Below are positions 1-7,825 of a DNA stretch of 59,237 nt, in pieces (the first letter of the stretch is position 1; every line of letters starts with the position of its first letter). Source of the DNA: JAAYCI01 sp964370045 (GTDB taxonomy: Bacteria; Bacillota; Clostridia; Oscillospirales; Ruminococcaceae); NCBI GenBank assembly GCA_964370045.1, contig CAYJGZ010000016.1, forward strand, positions 1 to 59,237. Reading direction: 5' to 3'. Position numbers and translations under genes: made by a program. The notes under the pieces were generated by a model, which had not been told where the DNA came from, made no database searches, and worked only from the letters and a program-made list of their open reading frames with translations.

Positions 1-375
1 GTGCTTTTTCTCTTTTTGTTTTTTACTACTGTCCAATATGTATTGTAACCTTACAATAAACCTCAAGCGCTAACAAAAACTTAACTTGCATATTTTGCTA
101 AATCTTAGTATTATGTGTAGTGATGTGTTGATAAAGTGAAATGTGTATTGTTGCATGTAGTTTGTTCGTTGGGTATGGGTGCAGTGTGCGCATGATATGA
201 AGATTTAACGTAGCAAAAAGAAATAGTGCCATCGTGACAGCAGCGTTTGTTGCTGTCACGGGCAGAGCAAGCAAGCGAAGAGTTTGTTTGTTCTGCCCGT
301 AGCGTGAAAGGGCCTTGGCAGAAAACAGGCGCAAGGCGGTTAGCTTTTTTGTAAAATAAAAAGTGGGGGTGCGGG
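1..375. other. AT-rich intergenic region upstream of the flagellar operon
   Basis: I see no convincing gene here; the open frames on the minus strand lack ribosome sites and recognisable protein content. The only structure is the pair of hairpins at 234-299, listed separately. The preceding flagellar genes (rod, hook) would be expected to the left, outside the window. Confidence 0.6.
234..299 (+). promoter_or_regulatory. Two abutting hairpins upstream of flbD
   Basis: GTGACAGCA at 234-242 pairs perfectly with TGCTGTCAC at 251-259. It is followed at once by a second hairpin whose base is CGGGCA (259-264) against TGCCCG (294-299), with further G-T-rich pairing inside. There is no T-run after either stem, so this is not a typical intrinsic terminator. 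It lies about 75 bp before flbD and could be a leader structure or an RNA processing site; the function is inferred only. Confidence 0.4.
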
Positions 376-582
376 ATGATTAGTTTGCGACGGCTGAACA
401 ATACGGAATTTGTTTTGAACTGCGATTTAATCGAAACCGTGCAGGAAAACCCCGACACCACCATTCGCCTAACTACGGGAACATTACATATAGTAAAAGA
501 GAGCGTGGACGAAGTGGTTCAAAAAACTATCGACTATAAACGCAGTGTGTTTAGCGGCCTTTTGAGGAGGGATGAGCGGTGA
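376..582 (+). CDS. flbD: Flagellar FlbD/SwrD family protein
   Basis: A 68-residue protein beginning MISLRRLNN, the typical start of the FlbD family (SwrD in Bacillus subtilis, where it raises flagellar motor power for swarming). It is acidic in the middle and has no membrane segment, so it is probably cytoplasmic. It has the normal family length. A GGGGGTGCGGG stretch precedes the ATG. The gene overlaps motA by four bases (GTGA), implying translational coupling, and this flbD-motA-motB order is usual in Clostridia and Bacilli. Confidence 0.85.
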   Translation: MISLRRLNNTEFVLNCDLIETVQENPDTTIRLTTGTLHIVKESVDEVVQKTIDYKRSVFSGLLRRDER

Positions 583-1547
583 ACGAGGAAGGCGGCAAGG
601 GCAAGAAAAAGGGTGCCAAAAAGGGTATTGATATTTTAACCATTCTGGGTCTTCTTTTGGGGCTTGGGCTCATTTGGTTCGGCATAAGCTTTTCGGTGGA
701 GCCTGCTGCGCCCACCGAGGAGGGCTTTACGGATGCGCTGGGCACATTTGACGAGGCGGGCTTTAACGATGCGGTGACGGCGTTCGAGCTGGAATATGCC
801 ACGTGGGAAGCTGCGGGCGGCATGTTTAACATGGGGCAGTTCAGTAACGCATTTATCGACGTTCCGTCCATAGCTATTACCATCGGTGGTACGTTTGCGG
901 GACTTATGGTGGCGTATCCGCTGAATATATTTGCGAAATTACCCACGTATATTTTGATAGCTATTATGCCAAGCAAGTTTGACCCGTCGGAGTATATCGA
1001 GCAGATTGTGGAGTTTGCAAAAGAGGCTCGTGTGAAGGGACTTTTGTCGCTTGAGGACAAGCTGGCCGAGGCAAACGATGAGTTTTTGCGCTCCAGCCTT
1101 ATGCTTGTGGTGGATAGTGTGGAGCCTGAAAAGGTGCATGAGCTTTTGCAGGCGGAGCTGGGCAAGCTGGACGAGCGCCACGGCATAGGTAAGCTGTTTA
1201 TGGACTCGGGTGCGGCGTTTGCGCCCGGATTTGGTATGATAGGTACGCTTATAGGCCTTATAAACATGCTTGGCAACCTAAGCGACCCAAACTCCATAGG
1301 TCCTGCTATGGCGGTTGCTCTTTTGACTACGTTGTACGGCTCGTTCCTTGCAAACCTTATCTTTACGCCTATTGGCAACAAGCTGGGCATTCGCCACAAC
1401 GAGGAGTACCTGTGCCGTGAGCTTATCACGGTGGGTGTTGAGGCTATTCAGGCGGGTGAAAACCCCAAGTTCATTGAGGAAAAGCTGAACCTACTTGTCG
1501 TTACCAAAAAGAAAAAGGGCAAGAAGGACGCCAAAGCTGAGGGATAA
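579..1547 (+). CDS. motA: Flagellar stator subunit MotA
   Basis: The proton- or sodium-conducting stator subunit that turns the rotor. The GTG start at 579 follows GAGGAGG by 8 nt and overlaps the flbD stop. After a Lys/Gly-rich N-terminus comes TM1 (about residues 18-40, ILTILGLLLGLGLIWFG) and TM2 (about residues 90-110, IAITIGGTFAGLMVAYP). A large cytoplasmic loop follows, then the conserved APGFGMIGTLIGLI and MAVALLTTLYGSFLAN segments that form TM3 and TM4. At 322 residues it is longer than the usual 260-290. The extra length is mainly an acidic stretch of about 50 residues between TM1 and TM2, normally a short periplasmic loop. It pairs with motB 60 bp downstream. Confidence 0.93.
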   Translation: MNEEGGKGKKKGAKKGIDILTILGLLLGLGLIWFGISFSVEPAAPTEEGFTDALGTFDEAGFNDAVTAFELEYATWEAAGGMFNMGQFSNAFIDVPSIAITIGGTFAGLMVAYPLNIFAKLPTYILIAIMPSKFDPSEYIEQIVEFAKEARVKGLLSLEDKLAEANDEFLRSSLMLVVDSVEPEKVHELLQAELGKLDERHGIGKLFMDSGAAFAPGFGMIGTLIGLINMLGNLSDPNSIGPAMAVALLTTLYGSFLANLIFTPIGNKLGIRHNEEYLCRELITVGVEAIQAGENPKFIEEKLNLLVVTKKKKGKKDAKAEG

Positions 1548-1607
1548 TATAAAGGCTTTGTGATTTTACGGCAACATGTATCCGTGCGTAAAGCGAGGTG
1601 AGGGGCG

Positions 1608-2543
1608 TTGGCAAGAAAAAAGGTAGAGGGAAAAAAGTACAACTATATGGACACCTATGGTGACCTTGTTACGTTGCTCCTTTGCTTTTTCGTGCTTTTG
1701 TTTGCGATGAGCTCTGTTGATGAGGTGCGCTACAATGCCTTTGTGGAGGCGCTAAGCCAGCACTTTGGCCCCACACCCACAGCACTTAGCTCGGTGGAGA
1801 CGTCCATGTCCTCCCCTATATCCGACTATGGCTCTACGCCGCCGCAGGGCGAGGTGCTTGCGCCCGACCAAACACTGCCCGAGGACTTTAACCAGCTGGC
1901 GGAGGCGATTGAAAAGTTTGTGGAGGAAAACAACCTCGAGGGTGAGGTTGAGGTGCAACAAGGGGAGAGCGGTGCTGTTTTTATCCGCCTTTCAAACAAC
2001 CTACTGTTTGACGGCGACTCCTATGTACTAAGGCCGGATGCGCTGTTCTTCCTCGACTTTTTGGGCGATGCGTTCCTTGCGGTAGAGGACCAAATATTTA
2101 ACACAAACTTTATCGGCCACACCGGCTCTATACCGGGTAGCGGCACGGACGACTGGGTGCTTAGCGCACGACGTTCGGGCGGAGTGGCAAGCTATTTTGA
2201 GCGCACGGTGGGCTTTTCGCCCTATAAAATAGAGCTTACGGGCTATGGGCGGCTTTATCCCATTGCGGACAACGCAACACCCGAAGGCCTTGCGGCGAAC
2301 AGGCGCGTGGATATAGTTGCGGTTAGCAATAATGCGTCGACACTGTCGGCGGCACTGGCAGAGGCGGCACAGATTTACTTCCCCGATGACAATACAGAGT
2401 TCTTTGAGGGAGCGCCCGAGGAGCTTCGTGAGAATGCGCTGGCGCAGATACCACCCTCGGGTGAGGGCACTGCGGACATCACAGGTCTTACGGACGAGGA
2501 GCTGCGTGCGCTGTACGAAGAGGCACAACAAGCGGCGGAATAG
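1608..2543 (+). CDS. motB: Flagellar stator subunit MotB (OmpA-like peptidoglycan binding)
   Basis: Anchors the stator to peptidoglycan and carries the channel aspartate. It has 311 residues with a TTG start at 1608 after GAGGTGAGGGG. A basic N-terminus leads to one membrane segment with the motif TYGDLVTLLLCFFVLLFAMS; the Asp in YGD is the essential ion-binding residue of the family. After an acidic, Pro-rich linker comes an OmpA/MotB domain with FIGHTGSIPG, LSARRSGGVASYFE and LAANRRVDIV, the peptidoglycan-binding core. An acidic C-terminal tail of about 60 residues follows. The next gene is fliM; no fliL lies between. Confidence 0.93.
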   Translation: MARKKVEGKKYNYMDTYGDLVTLLLCFFVLLFAMSSVDEVRYNAFVEALSQHFGPTPTALSSVETSMSSPISDYGSTPPQGEVLAPDQTLPEDFNQLAEAIEKFVEENNLEGEVEVQQGESGAVFIRLSNNLLFDGDSYVLRPDALFFLDFLGDAFLAVEDQIFNTNFIGHTGSIPGSGTDDWVLSARRSGGVASYFERTVGFSPYKIELTGYGRLYPIADNATPEGLAANRRVDIVAVSNNASTLSAALAEAAQIYFPDDNTEFFEGAPEELRENALAQIPPSGEGTADITGLTDEELRALYEEAQQAAE

Positions 2544-2650
2544 TAGCGTATGTGTAAAAGTGACATGAAACATATAGCATAAAAGTGCGATGATAAAGGA
2601 TTGTAGGCGGCAGGGTTTGCCGCGGCAGCCGACGAAACGGGGTGATGCTA

Positions 2651-3646
2651 ATGGCCGAAGTACTGAGTCAAAGCCAAATTGATGCACTGCTGAATAGCAT
2701 TGGCTCGGGTGAGGAAGTGGAGCTCACCGAGGAAAAAGAGGGCGCAAATATCAGGGAGTACAACTTTTACTCCCCAAAAAAGTTTACCAAAGAGCAGCTG
2801 CGAACGCTGGACAGTATGCATGAAAATATGGGGCGTGTGCTTTCGTCCTACTTTTCGGGAATTTTGCGGGTGTTTTGCGATGTAAGTGTTATGCAGGTGG
2901 AAGAACAGCGCTATTATGAGTACAACAACGCCCTGCCGGACACTGCGCTGATTGGCCTTGTGGATATGAAGCCTTCAAACATAAACCTGCCCGATTCGAC
3001 GCTGATGCTGGACTTGTCAAACAACCTGTCTTTTTTTCTGATAGACCGCCTACTTGGCGGCGAGGGCACAGGCTCTATACTTCAAAGAGACTTTACGGAT
3101 ATAGAGCTTGCCATCATGGACGACATTTACCTAAAAATCACCGAATACATGGTGGATGCGTGGAAAGACCATTTGGATGTGTCGGGTGGGCTTAGTAGCA
3201 TTGAGACAAACCCTCGTCTGATTCAGGTGTATGCACCGGAGGACATTGTGGTTATTGCGGTGCTCAATGTGAAACTGCGGGATACAGAGGGAACGCTTTC
3301 GGTGTGTATTCCGGCGATGGGGCTTGAGTCGTACTTGGGTGAGTTTACCTCGAAGTATAACCGTGCCTCAAACAAAATATCCAACGAGCGCCTTGACAAC
3401 ATGCGCAAGGACCTCATACAAGGGCATCTGTATGACAGCAACATTGTGATGCGTGCTGTTTTTGATGAGACATATATGGATGTGTCGGATGCGTTGCGGC
3501 TGCGGCCTAACGATATAATTCCACTAAACAGGCCACTGAACGGTGTGGTAAAAGTAGAAGTGGATAATGTACATTGGTTTAACGCTCAGCTTGGCTCGGC
3601 GCGTAACCGAAGAGCGTTCAAAATCATTGAACTGGTGGAGGAATAA
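2651..3646 (+). CDS. fliM: Flagellar motor switch protein FliM
   Basis: C-ring protein that binds phospho-CheY and sets rotation direction. It has 331 residues from the ATG at 2651, preferred over the in-frame GTG at 2642 and ATG at 2645 because a GGGGTG ribosome site sits 6 nt before it. The N-terminal peptide MAEVLSQSQIDALLNSI is the CheY-binding LSQxEIDALL element. The middle CheC-like domain includes the GGxG-type turn in LIDRLLGGEGTG, and the C-terminal SpoA domain (about residues 245-325) ends FKIIELVEE. The gene is five bases upstream of fliY, with which it forms the switch complex. Confidence 0.95.
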   Translation: MAEVLSQSQIDALLNSIGSGEEVELTEEKEGANIREYNFYSPKKFTKEQLRTLDSMHENMGRVLSSYFSGILRVFCDVSVMQVEEQRYYEYNNALPDTALIGLVDMKPSNINLPDSTLMLDLSNNLSFFLIDRLLGGEGTGSILQRDFTDIELAIMDDIYLKITEYMVDAWKDHLDVSGGLSSIETNPRLIQVYAPEDIVVIAVLNVKLRDTEGTLSVCIPAMGLESYLGEFTSKYNRASNKISNERLDNMRKDLIQGHLYDSNIVMRAVFDETYMDVSDALRLRPNDIIPLNRPLNGVVKVEVDNVHWFNAQLGSARNRRAFKIIELVEE

Positions 3647-3651
3647 AGCTT

Positions 3652-4878
3652 ATGGGGACAAGTGGAACCAATGGCAATATGGGAGAGATACTTTCACCTC
3701 TTCAAATAGATGCTATCGGTGAGGTTATGAATATCAGCATGGGCTCGGCGGCTACCGCTGTGTCCAACATGCTGGACAAGCAGGTGGAAATAACAACACC
3801 TACTGTTGCTGTGCACAAAATGGGCGATGTGAAGTACGACAATTACGAGCCTGCCCTGCTTGTGAAAATAGTGTACACTGTGGGCATCACGGGTGCTAAT
3901 GTGATGGTGTTCCGTCAGAATGACATACAGATAATTCTGAACACGCTGATGGGCATTGATGAGCCGCCGAGGGATGACTTTGAGTTTGACGAGCTGTCCA
4001 TTTCGGCCGCCTGTGAAGTGATGAACCAAATGATGGGCTCTTCCGCAACAGCTCTGGCGGACTTTTTGGGCAAGACGATAGATATATCACCGCCCTCTGC
4101 AACAGTGATGAAGGATGAAAACACATTTGCAGAATCGATGGAGCTTGCGCCGGACACGGATGTTGCGGTTGTTACATTTAGGCTGGTGATAAAGGACATG
4201 GTCGAGTCGGAGTTCATCAATGTGATGACTATCGACCTTGCAAAGGAGATTATAGGGCAGGTTATGCCCGGGGATGAGATACCTACCACTCCTGCTGAGC
4301 CTGCACCTGTGGCTGCTGCACCGCCTGCGCCCGCACCTGCGGCTGATGCACCGCCGCCGCCTGCACCTGCTGCGGCCGCACCGCCACCGCCACCGCCTGC
4401 GCCTGCTGCGCCTATGCCCGTAGCGCCGCCTGCCGCACCTGTGGCAGCTGCACCGCAAGCGTATGCACCGCCACCACAGCAGGCATATGCACCGCCTGCG
4501 CCTGCGTATCAGCAGCCCTATTACCCGCCACAGCCACCGGTGGATGTGCACAGGGTAGAGTTTCCCGATTTTCCACAGGGGGGATACGCGGATACCGTTC
4601 CCGTGATGGGCAACAACATGGACCTTATCATGAATGTACCGCTGGATGTATCCATTGAGATAGGCACTACACGCCGTAAGATAAAGGACATCATGGGCTT
4701 TACCTCCGGCACCGTGGTGGAGCTGGACAAGCAGGCGGGTGCACCGGTGGACATTGTGGTGAACGGCCAGCTGATTGCACACGGTGACGTTGTTGTTATA
4801 GACGATAATTTCGGCGTTCGTATCACAGAGATAGTGGGAACGAAAGAGCTTTTGAACACGTTGAGCGAGCAGGGCTAA
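3652..4878 (+). CDS. fliY: Flagellar motor switch phosphatase FliY (CheC-like plus FliN domain)
   Basis: Switch protein that also dephosphorylates CheY. Residues 1-205 form a CheC-like domain with two E-x-x-N active-site helices, in GEVMNISMGSAATAV and CEVMNQMMGSSATAL, both intact. Residues about 210-300 are a very Pro/Ala-rich linker with several PPPP runs. The C-terminal 85 residues are a FliN/SpoA domain (VPLDVSIEIGTTRRKIKDI to GTKELLNTL). The 408-residue length fits FliY with a long linker. The ATG at 3652 follows GAGGAATAA; a later ATG at 3670 (residue 7) is possible. The linker is repetitive at DNA level and should be prone to expansion or contraction and to polyproline ribosome stalling. 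Confidence 0.93.
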   Translation: MGTSGTNGNMGEILSPLQIDAIGEVMNISMGSAATAVSNMLDKQVEITTPTVAVHKMGDVKYDNYEPALLVKIVYTVGITGANVMVFRQNDIQIILNTLMGIDEPPRDDFEFDELSISAACEVMNQMMGSSATALADFLGKTIDISPPSATVMKDENTFAESMELAPDTDVAVVTFRLVIKDMVESEFINVMTIDLAKEIIGQVMPGDEIPTTPAEPAPVAAAPPAPAPAADAPPPPAPAAAAPPPPPPAPAAPMPVAPPAAPVAAAPQAYAPPPQQAYAPPAPAYQQPYYPPQPPVDVHRVEFPDFPQGGYADTVPVMGNNMDLIMNVPLDVSIEIGTTRRKIKDIMGFTSGTVVELDKQAGAPVDIVVNGQLIAHGDVVVIDDNFGVRITEIVGTKELLNTLSEQG

Positions 4879-5036
4879 GCTTGTAAAAAAGCTTGAAACA
4901 TGTACAGGGTGCACTTGAACGCAGGTAGTATAGGCGTTTGTAAGATAAATATAACAGTTGATGTCGCATAGCCTTAGCAAAGGCGAAGCGATGCCACCCA
5001 AACTCAAAAAAAGAAAATGCAAAGGGGAAGATGACA

Positions 5037-5402
5037 ATGCAAGACAAAAAGATAATGATTGTAGATGATGCGGCTTTTATGCGCATGATGATTAAGAACA
5101 GCCTCACAGGACAAGGATTTACAAACCTTATTGAGGCAGCAGACGGCCAGCAGGCGCTGGACACCTACAAGGCGGAAAAGCCGGACCTTGTTATCATGGA
5201 TATTACAATGCCCAACATGGACGGCCTTCAGGCTTTGCAGGCTATTAAGGCGGCAGACCCTGCGGCGAAGATAGTGATGTGTTCAGCTATGGGCCAGGAG
5301 TCGATGGTTGTGGATGCTATTCGTTTCGGTGCGCTGGACTTTATCGTAAAGCCCTTTAAGCCGGACCGTATTTTGCAGACCGTGGAGAAAATTTTGGGCT
5401 AA
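5037..5402 (+). CDS. cheY: Chemotaxis response regulator CheY
   Basis: Single-domain receiver of 121 residues. Visible signature residues are the acidic pair Asp10-Asp11 (IVDDAAF), phospho-acceptor Asp55 (IMDITMPNMDG), Ser83 in the Thr/Ser position (MCSAMGQ) and Lys105 (VKPFKPD). The ATG at 5037 is chosen over 5031 because AGGGGAAG ends just before 5031 and gives better spacing to the second ATG. It lies between fliY and fliO, as in Bacillus and many clostridial operons. There is a 150-bp gap upstream in which I see no gene. CheA, CheW, CheB and CheR are not in the window. Confidence 0.93.
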   Translation: MQDKKIMIVDDAAFMRMMIKNSLTGQGFTNLIEAADGQQALDTYKAEKPDLVIMDITMPNMDGLQALQAIKAADPAAKIVMCSAMGQESMVVDAIRFGALDFIVKPFKPDRILQTVEKILG

Positions 5403-5455
5403 AAATCATCGCCTGCCATTTGGCAGGTGGGGAAATTGAGCCAAGCGGGAGGTCG

Positions 5456-5833
5456 ATGCCTTTGTGGGATATGATGCTACAAATACTCGGAGCCATTTTG
5501 GCATTGATTGTGGTACTTTTGCTGGCGTGGCTGCTATTGCGCTGGATGAACAAGCGTGTGCCCGGCATGGGCACAGGCTCCGCTAAAATGATTAAGGTGC
5601 TGGACCGTGTGAATGTGGGCCGGACGACTGTTGTGCTGATGCGGGTTGAGAGCAAGGTGCTACTTGTGGCAATGAGCGAGCACTCAATCCAAAAGCTACA
5701 AGAGTTTGACGACCCAAACGGGGATATTGCACCTACAATTTCAAGCGTGCCGAGCTTTTCGGATACGCTGAAGGATGTAACAAAGCGAATGAAATTTGGC
5801 GGTGGCGACAAGGACAAGGGGGAGAAGCTGTGA
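5456..5833 (+). CDS. fliO: Flagellar biosynthesis protein FliO
   Basis: Small membrane protein that assists assembly of the FliP ring of the export gate. It has one N-terminal membrane segment (ILGAILALIVVLLLAWLLL), then a basic patch and a small beta-rich cytoplasmic domain with IKVLDRVNVGRTTVVLMRV, typical of FliO (125 residues). The ATG at 5456 is chosen because GGGAGG precedes it (short spacing of 3 nt). An in-frame TTG at 5420 would add 12 residues but has no ribosome site. It overlaps fliP by four bases (GTGA). Confidence 0.82.
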   Translation: MPLWDMMLQILGAILALIVVLLLAWLLLRWMNKRVPGMGTGSAKMIKVLDRVNVGRTTVVLMRVESKVLLVAMSEHSIQKLQEFDDPNGDIAPTISSVPSFSDTLKDVTKRMKFGGGDKDKGEKL

Positions 5834-6654
5834 AAAACAGAATACCCCGAATAAGTGACCGCCTGCAACACACCGCAAAGCTGCGCAAGCTGAAGCGGAT
5901 TTTTCTGTTTTCTCTATTGCTCAGTGTGTTTTTGATGGGCATTATGGGCATCACCGCCGCCGCCTCCGACTTCACCATAAACGTGGAGACGGGCGACACA
6001 GATGGTAGCCTTGGCTCGCTTGAAGTGCTGTTTATATTTGCGTTTTTGGCGTTGTTGCCATCATTTATATTGATGATGACCTCCTTTACGCGAATTATAA
6101 TTGTGCTTAGCTTTTTGCGAAGCGCAATGGGCACAAACCAAAGCCCGCCGAACATGGTGCTTATCGGCCTTGCGTTCTTTTTGAGCTTGTTCATTATGAT
6201 GCCCGTGCTGGAAGAGATGAACGTGCAGGCATACCAGCCGTATACCGAGGGCACTATGACCTCCTTTGAGGCATTGGAGGCGGCATCCAATCCGCTGAAA
6301 AAGTTCATGCTGGAGCAAACGAGCACCGAATCGCTGAACATGTTCTTGGAGCTTGGGGGTATCGAGCCGCCGCAGGTGGCAGATTCCGCAAACCCGGTGG
6401 AGCTTTTGGAGCTGCCGCTCACGGTGGTGACACCTGCTTTTATCACCAGCGAGCTTGCGCGCGCATTCATGATGGGCTTTCTCATCTACCTGCCGTTTTT
6501 GATTATAGACATGGTGGTGTCCAGCATACTTATGAGTATGGGTATGGTTATGCTACCGCCGGCTATGATTTCTCTGCCCTTTAAGATACTGCTGTTTGTG
6601 CTGGTGGACGGGTGGAACCTTATGATGGGCACGTTGGTGCGCTCGTTTGAATGA
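5830..6654 (+). CDS. fliP: Flagellar type III export gate protein FliP
   Basis: Forms the core of the export-gate pore with FliQ and FliR. The GTG start at 5830 overlaps the fliO stop. The 274-residue protein has a cleavable-looking signal peptide (LFSLLLSVFLMGIMGITAAA), then the conserved LALLPSFILMMTSFTRIIIVLSFLR block, the TPAFITSELARAFMMGF motif and the C-terminal DMVVSSILMSMGMVMLPP and DGWNLMMGTLVRSF blocks. All expected membrane segments are present. Confidence 0.95.
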   Translation: MKNRIPRISDRLQHTAKLRKLKRIFLFSLLLSVFLMGIMGITAAASDFTINVETGDTDGSLGSLEVLFIFAFLALLPSFILMMTSFTRIIIVLSFLRSAMGTNQSPPNMVLIGLAFFLSLFIMMPVLEEMNVQAYQPYTEGTMTSFEALEAASNPLKKFMLEQTSTESLNMFLELGGIEPPQVADSANPVELLELPLTVVTPAFITSELARAFMMGFLIYLPFLIIDMVVSSILMSMGMVMLPPAMISLPFKILLFVLVDGWNLMMGTLVRSFE

Positions 6655-6703
6655 CGTAGCTACATAGGATAAGCTCGCCCACACAAAAGGGCAAAAAGGG
6701 GGG

Positions 6704-6973
6704 ATGGCCTTGACTTCCGATGGCGTAATGGACGTCATGCAGCGCATGTTGCTTGTTGCGTTTCAGCTGGCAGGCCCTGTGCTTTTGGCCAGCATTGCGG
6801 TGGGTCTTGTCATAGCTATCTTTCAGGCGGCCACGCAGATTCACGAGCAAACGCTCACCTTTGTGCCAAAGCTTTTGGCCATTGCGCTTATACTGCTGAT
6901 TTTGGGCGGGTGGATGTACTCGGCAATGAGTGAGTTTGCATATTACATTTTCGATTTGATGGCAGAAGTATGA
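6704..6973 (+). CDS. fliQ: Flagellar export gate protein FliQ
   Basis: An 89-residue, two-helix membrane protein, the normal family size. The conserved segments are VMDVMQRML, LLASIAVGLVIAIFQAATQI and EQTLTFVPKLLAI. A strong AAAAAGGGGGG ribosome site lies before the ATG at 6704. The end overlaps fliR by four bases (ATGA). It wraps the outside of the FliP-FliR gate. Confidence 0.94.
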   Translation: MALTSDGVMDVMQRMLLVAFQLAGPVLLASIAVGLVIAIFQAATQIHEQTLTFVPKLLAIALILLILGGWMYSAMSEFAYYIFDLMAEV

Positions 6974-7764
6974 CCATAGATATTGGATTTGCAAACATAA
7001 TGGTCTACCTTTTGGTGTGGGTGCGCCTTGCCGGCATGGTACTGTTTAACCCCATGCTGGCACGTAGCAGTATCCCCGCCATGGTGCGCATGGGCCTTGT
7101 GCTGTTTTTGACCTTTCTCATAGCGCCATTGCAGGGCGAGGAGCTTGCGGCCGCTGTGTACGGCCTTGGTGACCTTGGCTATATGTTTGCGATGGTGAGG
7201 GAGCTTCTCATCGGGCTTATATACGGCTTTGTGTTTCAGATATTTTATTACTTCATGTTTTTTGTGGGGGATATGATAGACACGGACATAGGCCTTGCCA
7301 TGGCGAAAAGCTTTGACCCTGCGACAAATATCCAGACGTCCTTTTCCTCGGCGCTTGTGACGCTACTTTTTTCGCTGTACATCTTTGCAACGGGAAGCCA
7401 CCTTACGCTGATAAAGCTTTTTGCGGATTCCTTTGAGGCGATTCCGGTGGGGACGTTTGCGCTCACAACCGACATTTTGAGCTTTGTGATAAACCTGTTT
7501 TCCTCCATATTTTTGCTGGCACTGCGCCTTTGGGCACCCATAATGGTGGGGGAGTTTGCCCTACAAATAAGCATGGGCGTACTGATGAAGTTTATCCCGC
7601 AGATTACGGTTTTCGTTATAAACTTCCAGCTGCGCATTTTTTTGGGCATACTTATGATATTTATGTTTGCTCCGTTTATAGGGCAGTTCATGGACAGCTA
7701 TATCGACACCCTATTCGACACACTGTTTAACACAACATCTCAAATGGCGACGGCTTTGCCATAG
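6970..7764 (+). CDS. fliR: Flagellar export gate protein FliR
   Basis: Polytopic export-gate component of 264 residues with about six hydrophobic segments. Recognisable blocks are VWVRLAGMVLFNPML near the N-terminus, RELLIGLIYGFVFQIFYY, and the C-terminal ALRLWAPIMVGEFALQISMGVLMKFIPQ followed by NFQLRIFLGILM, all characteristic of FliR. It is translationally coupled to fliQ by the ATGA overlap. A 61-bp gap then separates it from flhB. Confidence 0.94.
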   Translation: MTIDIGFANIMVYLLVWVRLAGMVLFNPMLARSSIPAMVRMGLVLFLTFLIAPLQGEELAAAVYGLGDLGYMFAMVRELLIGLIYGFVFQIFYYFMFFVGDMIDTDIGLAMAKSFDPATNIQTSFSSALVTLLFSLYIFATGSHLTLIKLFADSFEAIPVGTFALTTDILSFVINLFSSIFLLALRLWAPIMVGEFALQISMGVLMKFIPQITVFVINFQLRIFLGILMIFMFAPFIGQFMDSYIDTLFDTLFNTTSQMATALP

Positions 7765-7825
7765 GACACTGCCTAAGTTATAAAACCAAAGCGAGCGTAG
7801 CCGCTAAGGCGAGGGGGGATAGCTT

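Noticed and set aside
4087..5037. Long minus-strand open frame opposite fliY
   Set aside because: It is rich in Arg, Cys and His from reading the Pro/Ala linker in reverse; no ribosome site and no known family.
5420..5455. TTG start of fliO at 5420
   Set aside because: There is no ribosome site before it, while the ATG at 5456 has GGGAGG directly upstream.
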